Shown here: positions 23,583-30,450 of the stretch, piece by piece
How positions within the stretch are numbered: position 1 is the first letter of the stretch
How the letters are laid out: every line of letters begins with the position of its first letter
Source: Flavobacterium cucumis
Lineage (GTDB): Bacteria; Bacteroidota; Bacteroidia; Flavobacteriales; Flavobacteriaceae
DNA length: 64,000 nucleotides
Direction: 5' to 3'
NCBI RefSeq assembly: GCF_900148835.1
Contig: NZ_FRYK01000002.1
Coordinates: 1 to 64,000, forward strand
Notes under the pieces: model-generated
Told to the model about the DNA's origin: nothing
Databases searched by the model: none
Seen by the model: only the letters and a program-made list of their open reading frames with translations
Made by a program: the position numbers and the translations under genes

Positions 23583-24046
23583 TGTTTACAAGCTATTTAA
23601 ATAACCCTTCGTTACCTAGAGGAATTAGAAATAATAACCCGGGCAATTTAGTACGTTCAGCTAATGCATGGATTGGTAAAATTCCATACGAGCAAAGCTT
23701 GGATTCAAGATTTGAACAGTTTACCCAACTAAGGTATGGTCTTAGAGCTTTGATGCGTGATATTTACAATGACTATTCAAGAAAAGGAAAAAAAACTGTT
23801 ACGGAAATAATCTCTGAATTTGCTCCAAACTTTGAAAATAATACTACTGCATATATCAGTACAGTAATCAAAATGATAGGATCAAATATTATTGGAGAAC
23901 TAACCCAAGAAAAAATGATTGCTCTTTCAAAGGCAATTATTTTAGTTGAAAATGGTTCGGCATACGCTAAGTACATTTCTGATAAAGATTACAATGATGC
24001 CATTGCAATTTTAGGAATACCATTAAAAAAAAAAGTAGTTCATTAG
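23582..24046 (+). CDS. Phage-type lysin; possible C-terminal anchor in the -1 frame
   Basis: 154 residues in the zero frame. The N-terminal RGIRNNNPGNLV with a following acidic/aromatic segment (FEQFTQLRYGLRALMRDIYN) is the signature of a phage structural/lytic muramidase family. Peptidoglycan cleavage is therefore the likely role, in lysis or entry. The frame ends in LKKKVVH encoded over a run of ten A (24025-24034). In the -1 frame it would continue as SSSLGFIIVAVATSLIIYKN, a membrane anchor like those of neighbouring proteins, and stop at 24105, overlapping the next ATG. See the separate entry. Confidence 0.8.
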   Translation: MFTSYLNNPSLPRGIRNNNPGNLVRSANAWIGKIPYEQSLDSRFEQFTQLRYGLRALMRDIYNDYSRKGKKTVTEIISEFAPNFENNTTAYISTVIKMIGSNIIGELTQEKMIALSKAIILVENGSAYAKYISDKDYNDAIAILGIPLKKKVVH

Positions 24047-24105
24047 GCTTTATCATAGTTGCAGTGGCTACTTCATTAATAATTTATAAAAACTTGAAAA
24101 AATGA
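24034..24105 (+). other. -1 frame extension of the lysin: membrane anchor
   Basis: After the A10 run the -1 frame stays open for 23 codons: SSSLGFIIVAVATSLIIYKN and then LKK. Its stop TGA (24103-24105) overlaps the next gene's ATG (24102-24104) in the ATGA manner common in this operon. In the zero frame tta-aaa-aaa gives the slippery heptamer A_AAA_AAA (24025-24031). Either programmed frameshifting or a one-base change in the homopolymer (A11) would fuse the anchor to the lysin. Confidence 0.65.
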
Positions 24106-24512
24106 TAGGTAATGCAGGTGTTTTCATCAATATAAATGTAGAAGGCGGTGGCGGTTCTGGAGAAGTTACAGAACAAGTCGTAAAATTATCTCCTGACGTA
24201 GACGGTAATGTATTTGTTTTACCTGAACATAATGGAAAATTTTTAATTATTGATGCTTTTCCATTTTTGGGAGCTAACGTAGTTTTTCCATTAAATACAT
24301 ATTGTAAGGGCATCAATTTAACAGGTCAACTCAGTTTTAGTTTTGATATTAACGAAGAGTATTTAGTCGAATATCCAAACTCAGAAGGATTCATTTATAA
24401 TCCGTTAGAAAGATTTCAAATTTATTCTTATCGTGATGAAGCTTCTAACACTCCTAAGGCTGTTATACACATAGACACTAATATTCTTCCTGTAAGCGAA
24501 CCTAAACCATAA
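24102..24512 (+). CDS. Hypothetical beta-rich protein
   Basis: 136 residues. A Gly-rich segment (VEGGGGSGEV) at 14-23 is followed by beta-strands (VFVLPEHNGKFLIIDAFPFL, then AVIHIDTNILPV). No membrane span. The start overlaps the -1-frame stop of the lysin extension. A glycine hinge then a beta domain is seen in fibre or spike proteins; a receptor-binding role is a guess. Confidence 0.55.
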   Translation: MIGNAGVFININVEGGGGSGEVTEQVVKLSPDVDGNVFVLPEHNGKFLIIDAFPFLGANVVFPLNTYCKGINLTGQLSFSFDINEEYLVEYPNSEGFIYNPLERFQIYSYRDEASNTPKAVIHIDTNILPVSEPKP

Positions 24513-24523
24513 AAAAATAATAT

Positions 24524-24871
24524 ATGAAATCAAAATTAGTACTGTGGTTTATAGAAAATTTAGAAGCCATAAAAGAAGCCTTAGCTTTATTTTTAGTTGT
24601 TGTTGGAGGTGTAGGCATTAAAGCATGGAAAGCAATTCAGGAAAATACAAAACTTACTATAAAATGGGTAGTAGCTGAGGGTTTTATGAGCTTAGTTGTT
24701 GCATTAACCGCATTTGCAATCTTTGATTTATGGTTAGAACTGCATAGGTTAATAGTATATGTTATATGTGTTTGGGCTGGTGGTATGTCTACTATAGTTC
24801 ATAAAGAAGTTGAGGGTTTAGTATCGGATATATTTGACGGAGTTGGTAACTGGGTAAAAAGAAAACTATAA
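24524..24871 (+). CDS. Holin-like membrane protein
   Basis: 115 residues with hydrophobic segments at about 18-38 (EALALFLVVVGGVGIKAW), 48-68 (AEGFMSLVVALTAFAIFDLW) and 72-92 (LIVYVICVWAGGMS), and a charged C-terminal tail (WVKRKL). Size, topology and position between the lysin and the spanin-like gene fit a holin, which would form lesions in the inner membrane. The stop overlaps the next start (TAATG). Confidence 0.65.
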   Translation: MKSKLVLWFIENLEAIKEALALFLVVVGGVGIKAWKAIQENTKLTIKWVVAEGFMSLVVALTAFAIFDLWLELHRLIVYVICVWAGGMSTIVHKEVEGLVSDIFDGVGNWVKRKL

Positions 24872-25410
24872 TGAAAAAAGTCTTAATATACTGGTTTGCT
24901 TTTCTTTTTGTATTGGCAATAACATCGTTTTTATTTGTAGGTTGTAAATCTAAAAAACCAATTATCGAACAAGATACAAGTTTAAAAGACGGTTCTTTTA
25001 TTTCTGTTGCAACCGATCATAAAAAAGAGATAAGTAAAGCTGTTGCGGATAGTATTGCTAAAATCTTACCTCTAATCAAAACAGGTGATACAAATTGCGA
25101 TAGTATTTGTAACGAGAAAACAACTGAATTACTTGAAAGCCTTAATTTTTACAAGCAATCAGGTAACAATAATTATAAGCTAGTTTTTGATAAAAACAAA
25201 CGGCTTTTGTCATTTGTGGCAAATCTTCAGGAAACAATTTCGGAGCTTCAAACTAAATCAGAGAAAAAAGCTAGGATTTTCACAAAAACCAAAACAATTA
25301 CTATAACCAAAACTGTTTCTTACGTTCCTTTTTGGGTAAAATTACTAGCGTGGATTGGCGGTATTTCTTCACTTTTTTTGGCGTGGCGATTCGGCAGAAT
25401 ATTTATTTAA
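24871..25410 (+). CDS. Unimolecular spanin-like lipoprotein with C-terminal membrane span
   Basis: 179 residues. The N-terminal signal ends in a lipobox (LFVGC, Cys at about 25), followed by KSKK. A helical periplasmic region follows (about 80-140). Near the C-terminus is a membrane span (FWVKLLAWIGGISSLFLAWRF). An outer-membrane lipid anchor and an inner-membrane span in one protein is the layout of u-spanins, which join the membranes at the end of lysis. Two Cys in DTNCDSICNE may form disulfides. The neighbouring holin and M23 peptidase support this. Confidence 0.75.
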   Translation: MKKVLIYWFAFLFVLAITSFLFVGCKSKKPIIEQDTSLKDGSFISVATDHKKEISKAVADSIAKILPLIKTGDTNCDSICNEKTTELLESLNFYKQSGNNNYKLVFDKNKRLLSFVANLQETISELQTKSEKKARIFTKTKTITITKTVSYVPFWVKLLAWIGGISSLFLAWRFGRIFI

Positions 25411-25890
25411 ATGAAAAAAAGTTACTGGTACATAGCAGGAGCAATTTTAATAACATACTTAATTATGGGTACAAATAAGGCGTTTGGAAAAGTTACAGAA
25501 GATAATATTCCAAGAGGTTGCGACCAAAATTGGGGTTGTGGTTCGTTTGGAGCAAGTCGTGGCACAAGAACACACAACGGACTAGATATAAAAACAACCG
25601 TAGGACAACAAATTTTAAGTCCAATTTCAGGAAAAGTAACACGTTTTCCTTTTCCGTATAATTCAGATTTAAGTTACACAGGAATCGAAATTGTTAACTC
25701 TCAATACAGAGTAAAAATTTTCTATATGAAACCAACTGTTTTGGTTAACTCACAAGTTAATCAAGGTCAAGTTATTGGTGTGGCTCAAAATATTTCCGCA
25801 AAGTACAGCAGTACAATGACAAATCACATTCATATAGAAGTTTACAACGCTAAAACAGGTGTGTTACTAAACCCTGAAACACTTTTTTAA
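25411..25890 (+). CDS. M23-family metallopeptidase (second lytic enzyme)
   Basis: 159 residues. A signal-anchor (YWYIAGAILITYLIMGT) is followed by an M23 LytM-like domain with HNGLD (HxxxD zinc ligands, His at about 55) and NHIHIEV (HxH) near residue 142. All zinc and catalytic positions look intact. It should cut peptide cross-links of peptidoglycan. It starts right after the spanin-like stop. With the muramidase-like lysin, the element carries two wall enzymes, one perhaps for exit and one for virion entry. Confidence 0.85.
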   Translation: MKKSYWYIAGAILITYLIMGTNKAFGKVTEDNIPRGCDQNWGCGSFGASRGTRTHNGLDIKTTVGQQILSPISGKVTRFPFPYNSDLSYTGIEIVNSQYRVKIFYMKPTVLVNSQVNQGQVIGVAQNISAKYSSTMTNHIHIEVYNAKTGVLLNPETLF

Positions 25891-25891
25891 G

Positions 25892-26362
25892 ATGGCACTA
25901 AAAACTAGAACAAAAATAATTATAGCAATCGTGGCTTTATTAACCTTGATTTCATTTTATGGATATAGAAAAGCTATGCGATTGAAGGCGATTTTTGAAA
26001 AGATCACAATCGCAGTAAGTGGTTTTAGAAACTTAAAATTGACATTAACCGATATTCGTTTGGATGTTGATGTTACAATGTTAAATCCATCAGGTGAAAA
26101 TTTTGAAGTTAGCGGTTACATAGCTACTTTAAAAAGAATGAATTTCTTTTACAATGGCAAATATTTAGCTACTGCAAAGCCAGTGCTAAGTGAAATTTCA
26201 ATTCCTGCAAACAACCAACTTAAAATAGCTAATATTCCAGTTGTTTTACCAACCGCTTCCGTTTTAGCTTTTACAATGGACTTTATGTCTTTTGATATTG
26301 ACAAGTTAACTGTTGAAGCTGTTATTGAAGTAGCAGGAACAGAAATTTATATCAAACAATAA
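25892..26362 (+). CDS. LEA14/WHy-like domain protein with N-terminal anchor
   Basis: 156 residues. An N-terminal membrane segment (KIIIAIVALLTLISFYGY) is followed by a beta-sandwich with the LEA14-like pattern: IRLDVDVTMLNPSGENFEV, then IPANNQLKIANIPVVL. In bacteria such domains occur as lipoproteins of unclear role. In this context it is one more membrane-anchored virion or lysis protein. It starts 1 base after the M23 gene and stops 4 bases before the large ATPase gene. Confidence 0.6.
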   Translation: MALKTRTKIIIAIVALLTLISFYGYRKAMRLKAIFEKITIAVSGFRNLKLTLTDIRLDVDVTMLNPSGENFEVSGYIATLKRMNFFYNGKYLATAKPVLSEISIPANNQLKIANIPVVLPTASVLAFTMDFMSFDIDKLTVEAVIEVAGTEIYIKQ

Positions 26363-26366
26363 CACA

Positions 26367-28814
26367 ATGAGTAAGGCAGTTGAAAAATTTAACGGATTAA
26401 ATGGAATGGTTGCAACTCGTGAAGAATTGCAACAAATTTCCATTATGGCAGAAAACGAGGAGCAATTCCACGTTAAAAAGCGTGTTGATAACGTTTTAAA
26501 TGATGTTGATTGTGATGAGTGGGAAATAGAAATCAAAGAAAACGCCTTTGAAGTTGTGCCAAAATCAATACTTAACGGAATTGATTTTGACAGTTTAAAC
26601 GAAATTGAAAACAATGGTTTAAATAAAGCGGTTTCCCCAAACGAAATTTACGATACCATTACAAAAATGATAATTGAGGGGTTAGAAAAACCGCTTGATA
26701 ATTGGGATAAAACTTGGAATGATGACCAAGACGGTTATTTGTTTGCTTATAATTACGAAACAAAAAAACCGTATAGAAGCATCAACCAAATTATTTTGAA
26801 TCCACATTTATTTGATAATACACAACCAACATTAAAAAACCCTTACTTTTTAACTTTTAAGCAAATTGAAGCTAACAAAGGAAAGTTAAAAAAAGGTTCA
26901 AAAGGCAAAATGGTTACTTATTATTCGTTTAAGTATAGTTGCATTGTTGAAGAATTAGGGTTAGATTTTGTTACTTATGATCTACAAAAATTCATTGATT
27001 TTGTAGTGAAAAACAATGTAATAGAAAGATTAAAACTTAATTTATCGGTACAAGAATTTGCAAATCAAAATTCAGTAGCTTTTATAAAATATTACAATGT
27101 TTTTAATGGTGCTGATATTGAGGGAATAGATTTTGATTTAGATAATTTCAAGTTAGCTGGAAAAATGGTAAAAATCGTAAATCATCACGAGAAAATTCCA
27201 ACTTGTGAGGCTATAATTGAAGCTTATCCAAACCCAAAACCTGAATTTGTCTTTAAAGGAAATCAACCAGCCTATTTTCCGAAGCTTGACAAAATTGAAA
27301 TGACACCATTAGAGCAGTTTAAATTTGTTCAGGCTTATTATACTGTATTTTTTCACGAAATTATACATTCAACAGGACACTCAAAACGTCTTAATAGAGA
27401 AAATGACACAAGAAAAAGGGACGGTAGTTTTGAAGATAAAAAAGCTTATCGTTTTGAGGAGCTAGTTGCTGAAATTGGCGCAATGTTGTTATGTTCTCAC
27501 GCTGGTATTTTGCATTATACTGTTAGAAACTCTTTAACCTATATTAAAGGTTATAGAGATGCTTTAATTAAAATGATGAAAGAAGATAATAAATTCATTT
27601 TTAAGGCTTCTACTCTATCTCAAAAAGCAGTTGATTATTTACTAGAAAATGTTGATTTTTCAAATATTGAACCAGTTTCTAAAGTTCAAAAAAAGACCAA
27701 AAAACCAGTTCAAAAACCAAATAAAGAAACTAAAAAGGTTGTAAAACCAAGTGAAGAGCCAGTTTCTAAAGTCCAAAAAAAGACCAAAACTAAACCGATG
27801 CGCTACGCTATTAACGATTTGGTGAAATGGGAAGGTGAAATGGTCAAAATTTCCAAAGTAGTTAAAATCGGAAATGATGTAAAATTCGAACTTAATTTAG
27901 GTAAAAATAAAACCATTTGGACTGACGAAAACACGTTAGATTCAGAAGCAAAAAAACCAATAAAAGCACAAAAAAAAGAAATTCAAAAACCAATTGAACA
28001 ACCAGTAAAAGTTGATTCAAAAGGACAAACTTCGTTGTTTGGAGTAAAAAAAGTAACGCCAAAATCAGCACCAAAAAAGCACGCTAAAATTTCAAAAATT
28101 GCATTGGCTGGAAACGACCAAGAAAGCGAATTTTATACCGTTGCTGGCGAAGTTGGTAAATTCTTACAACAAGTAGAACGCAAGCCAGTTGAAAGCGTTG
28201 TTATTACAATGGACGGACAGCAAGGAGCTGGTAAAACTACAACTTTGTATAAGTTCATGAATTCTTTCGCTATTACTGGTAATAAGTGTTTGTTTCTTTC
28301 TTTAGAGGAACACCCAGCGAGTAGCCTTGCAAAAGATAAAGTTTCAAAATATTTATCTATTGAAGCACAGGAAAACATCGACACTGTAGGCGAAGTTGAA
28401 AACATTGTGGAGCTGTACGATTTTATTAAAGATTACGAGATAATTTTTATTGATAGTTGGCAAAAATTACAACGTATGGTCGGTGCAATTCGTTTAGATG
28501 AAGATTTGCGTAAAAAATTCAACGGAAAAGTTTTTGTTGTCATTTTCCAGCAAACAACCACAGGAAGAACCAAAGGCGGTGCAGAAGTTGTTTTTGACGG
28601 CGACATTATTATAAAAATGGTAAAAGAAAGCTCATTTTCTGAAAATTACGCTTATTTCGACAAAAACAGATACACGTTAATTGCAATCGAAGATATACGC
28701 TACAATATTGCATCGGGAACAACTTACAATCCAAATGCTAAAGAAGAACCAAAGACACCAGCAACCGAGTTGCAACCAGTTGAAGAAGTAGAATTTAGTT
28801 TTGTGATAAAATAA
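26367..28814 (+). CDS. ArdC-like zincin fused to RecA/RadA-like ATPase
   Basis: 815 residues. Residues about 88-190 resemble the ArdC N-terminal ssDNA-binding region (GLEKPLDNWDKTW, YRSINQIILN). Residues about 320-400 are a zincin with HEIIH (about 330-334) and the downstream Glu in EELVAEIGA. A Lys/Pro linker with a duplicated PVSKVQKKTK unit follows, then a small SH3-like segment (YAINDLVKWEGEMVKISKVV). The last 210 residues are a RecA-fold ATPase with Walker A GQQGAGKTT (about 616-624) and Walker B EIIFIDSW (about 691). As the only NTPase in the late region it is the best candidate for genome packaging or DNA processing; ArdC-type domains can also act against host restriction. Confidence 0.75.
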   Translation: MSKAVEKFNGLNGMVATREELQQISIMAENEEQFHVKKRVDNVLNDVDCDEWEIEIKENAFEVVPKSILNGIDFDSLNEIENNGLNKAVSPNEIYDTITKMIIEGLEKPLDNWDKTWNDDQDGYLFAYNYETKKPYRSINQIILNPHLFDNTQPTLKNPYFLTFKQIEANKGKLKKGSKGKMVTYYSFKYSCIVEELGLDFVTYDLQKFIDFVVKNNVIERLKLNLSVQEFANQNSVAFIKYYNVFNGADIEGIDFDLDNFKLAGKMVKIVNHHEKIPTCEAIIEAYPNPKPEFVFKGNQPAYFPKLDKIEMTPLEQFKFVQAYYTVFFHEIIHSTGHSKRLNRENDTRKRDGSFEDKKAYRFEELVAEIGAMLLCSHAGILHYTVRNSLTYIKGYRDALIKMMKEDNKFIFKASTLSQKAVDYLLENVDFSNIEPVSKVQKKTKKPVQKPNKETKKVVKPSEEPVSKVQKKTKTKPMRYAINDLVKWEGEMVKISKVVKIGNDVKFELNLGKNKTIWTDENTLDSEAKKPIKAQKKEIQKPIEQPVKVDSKGQTSLFGVKKVTPKSAPKKHAKISKIALAGNDQESEFYTVAGEVGKFLQQVERKPVESVVITMDGQQGAGKTTTLYKFMNSFAITGNKCLFLSLEEHPASSLAKDKVSKYLSIEAQENIDTVGEVENIVELYDFIKDYEIIFIDSWQKLQRMVGAIRLDEDLRKKFNGKVFVVIFQQTTTGRTKGGAEVVFDGDIIIKMVKESSFSENYAYFDKNRYTLIAIEDIRYNIASGTTYNPNAKEEPKTPATELQPVEEVEFSFVIK

Positions 28815-28833
28815 TCAATCATCAATCAAAAAA
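28813..28833 (+). promoter_or_regulatory. 21-nt repeated leader, copy 3
   Basis: Identical to 15078-15098 and 19882-19902. It overlaps the end of the ATPase gene by two bases and ends 9 bases before the start of the DNA-binding protein gene. Confidence 0.7.
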
Positions 28834-28842
28834 ACAATCAAA

Positions 28843-29307
28843 ATGAGTACAAAAAAACCAACAGCAAAGCAGTTAGAAGCTCGTAAAAGATTTGCAGAAA
28901 TGGCAAAAAAAAGAGCATCAATCAATAAAAAGAAAAAACCTTTAACAAAAGCACAAAGCTTTGTACAAAGCGCATTAAGAGATAGTTATAATGATGTAAA
29001 CAAGGCTTATGAATCATTAAATCAATCTTTGGCTAAGTATGAAAGTTCTCCAAATGGAACAAATGAAGCTGTAAGAAAGAGAATTAGTGACTTGAAAAAA
29101 GCAATAAACGTGTTAGCAAACCGTATAATTAAAGAAAAAAAGGGTTTAAAAAAACCAGTTACAAAAGGTTTAACAACATTATGCGCTAAAACGGTTGGTG
29201 TTGACGGTCGTAGAAAAAAAGACGGTACAGTTAAGAAAAACCACGTTGTAAAAAAAGGAGGTAAGGTTGTTGCTGTGAAGAAAAAAGCTGCGATAAAAAA
29301 GAAATAA
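28843..29307 (+). CDS. Lysine-rich, histone-like protein
   Basis: 154 residues with very high Lys/Arg, no acidic stretches and no membrane span. It begins with TAKQLEARKRFAEMAKKRA, a motif seen in phage-encoded basic proteins, has a helical middle (about 45-100) and ends in a lysine-rich tail (KKAAIKKK). Likely binds and condenses DNA, in the virion or in the cell. It has the repeated leader and its own terminator, both shared with the capsid candidate, implying high expression. Confidence 0.65.
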   Translation: MSTKKPTAKQLEARKRFAEMAKKRASINKKKKPLTKAQSFVQSALRDSYNDVNKAYESLNQSLAKYESSPNGTNEAVRKRISDLKKAINVLANRIIKEKKGLKKPVTKGLTTLCAKTVGVDGRRKKDGTVKKNHVVKKGGKVVAVKKKAAIKKK

Positions 29308-29337
29308 AGTGCGTCGAAATACTTAGTTCCAAATGTA

Positions 29338-29373
29338 AAAATCCGTTGTAAATTGCAACGGATTTTTTTGTTT
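29338..29373 (+). terminator. Rho-independent terminator of the late operon
   Basis: Perfect arms aaaatccgttg / caacggatttt (29338-29348 and 29356-29366) with the T-run overlapping the second arm. The loop side again contains the word attgcaac. Positions 29374-29488 hold no gene; TACTTTTA near 29453 is a weak -7 box for the next gene. Confidence 0.85.
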
Positions 29374-29488
29374 AGTGGCACGATATTTGTAAATTTTAGT
29401 TAAAAACAACATTTTTAAGTTGTTTTTTTTGGATATGTGATATTAAATATATTACTTTTACCGCATTAAACCTTTAAAAATAATTATT

Positions 29489-29644
29489 ATGAGTAATGTT
29501 TCCAAAAAAGTTTTAGCTTTTAAGGTTGAACGATTAAATCCGGAAGCTAAATCAAAAATTGACGCTATGATGAAGCGTAAAGCTGATGAGTTAGAAAAAG
29601 TTGCTAACGATTTCAAAGAAGGTAAATTAACTTTTCAAATGTAG
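29489..29644 (+). CDS. Small helical hypothetical protein
   Basis: A 51-residue open frame (MSNVSKKVLAFKVERLNPEA at its start) with charged amphipathic helix character throughout. It is isolated by terminators on both sides (29338 and 29677) and preceded by a plausible promoter, which supports a real gene with its own transcript. It could be a small regulator; not recognised. Confidence 0.5.
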   Translation: MSNVSKKVLAFKVERLNPEAKSKIDAMMKRKADELEKVANDFKEGKLTFQM

Positions 29645-29655
29645 TTAATAATAAT

Positions 29656-30132
29656 ATGTTACAATATCAACCCAACGAGAGCCCTATGGGCTCTCAGTTT
29701 TTTATAAAAACAAACACAGAAAATATTCACTTATTAAGAATACTTAAAAGAGAAATTGAGCAAACTGATTTTGATGATGAATTTTTACAAGCAAATGTAT
29801 ATCAATTAGATATAGTAAACGTTGTTGCTGGAGTTAAAGACAACTTTTGCTGTAATTTACCAAAAACAATTAAGCATATATTTGATGATTTTCTTTTTAG
29901 AACTAACAATGCTATTATTTACGTTAGTGTCGAAAATGAAAAAATGAAGAAAAAATTACTTAACAGATTCATTGAAGAAGATAACAACGACGAATTTACG
30001 TTTATTTTTTATGAATTAGAAGATTTTAGTTTGTACTTCTTTTTAAATAGAGAAAAAACAAATGTCATTGAAGCTTTAAACGCCATAAATGAATACATGA
30101 ACAAAGAGTACGGAATTGAAGCAAAATTTTAA
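29656..30132 (+). CDS. Hypothetical protein with a terminator-like hairpin in its 5' end
   Basis: 158 residues from ATG 29656, acidic, no membrane span, no recognised family. The codons for residues 8-14 form a perfect 8-bp hairpin followed by T-rich sequence (29677-29702). An alternative ATG at 29686 lies inside the hairpin. Either the annotated start is right and expression is attenuated, or the gene starts later with a non-ATG codon. The protein may be under conditional control. Confidence 0.5.
   Translation: MLQYQPNESPMGSQFFIKTNTENIHLLRILKREIEQTDFDDEFLQANVYQLDIVNVVAGVKDNFCCNLPKTIKHIFDDFLFRTNNAIIYVSVENEKMKKKLLNRFIEEDNNDEFTFIFYELEDFSLYFFLNREKTNVIEALNAINEYMNKEYGIEAKF
29677..29702 (+). terminator. 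Terminator-like hairpin overlapping a coding start
   Basis: Arms gagagccc / gggctctc (29677-29684 and 29688-29695), loop tat, then agtttttt. It would end the transcript of the 51-residue gene 33 bases earlier. Confidence 0.7.
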
Positions 30133-30134
30133 CA

Positions 30135-30164
30135 AAAACCGCTATATTTATAGCGGTTTTTTTG
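30135..30164 (+). terminator. Rho-independent terminator
   Basis: Arms aaaaccgcta / tagcggtttt (30135-30144 and 30151-30160) followed by T-run. It lies just after the previous stop. Confidence 0.8.
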
Positions 30165-30173
30165 TTTTATAAT

Positions 30174-30449
30174 ATGAATGATTTAGATCTAAAAATTGCC
30201 TTTGAAATCTTCAAGCAATTACAACCTGGTATCAACGAAAACATACAGCTTTACGAGAGTAGCTACGATAAGCGTTTCGGTAACGTGGTACGTTTTGTTT
30301 CAAATAACAAAACTATTGCCGTATGGCTGGATTTTCCCACGCTAAACGAATACAAGTTAAAGCTTTTGTTTAAGAACCATAACAAGCTCCAGTATAATTT
30401 TTTTATCCAGCAAATTGGTAATTTTTATCGTGTTGGGTGGAAAATTTAA
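30174..30449 (+). CDS. Hypothetical protein next to the integrase
   Basis: About 91 residues from ATG 30174 (MNDLDLKIAFEIFKQLQPGI); an in-frame TTG at 30162 lies in the terminator's T-run. It is basic, with helical start and beta end. It converges on the integrase gene, ending 1 base from it. It could be an excision factor by position, but no HTH is evident. Confidence 0.5.
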   Translation: MNDLDLKIAFEIFKQLQPGINENIQLYESSYDKRFGNVVRFVSNNKTIAVWLDFPTLNEYKLKLLFKNHNKLQYNFFIQQIGNFYRVGWKI

Positions 30450-30450
30450 T

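Noticed and set aside
11383..28776. GTTGCAAC copies as a CRISPR or transposon-end repeat
   Set aside because: Spacing is irregular, copies lie inside genes in different frames, and there are no spacers or flanking duplications.
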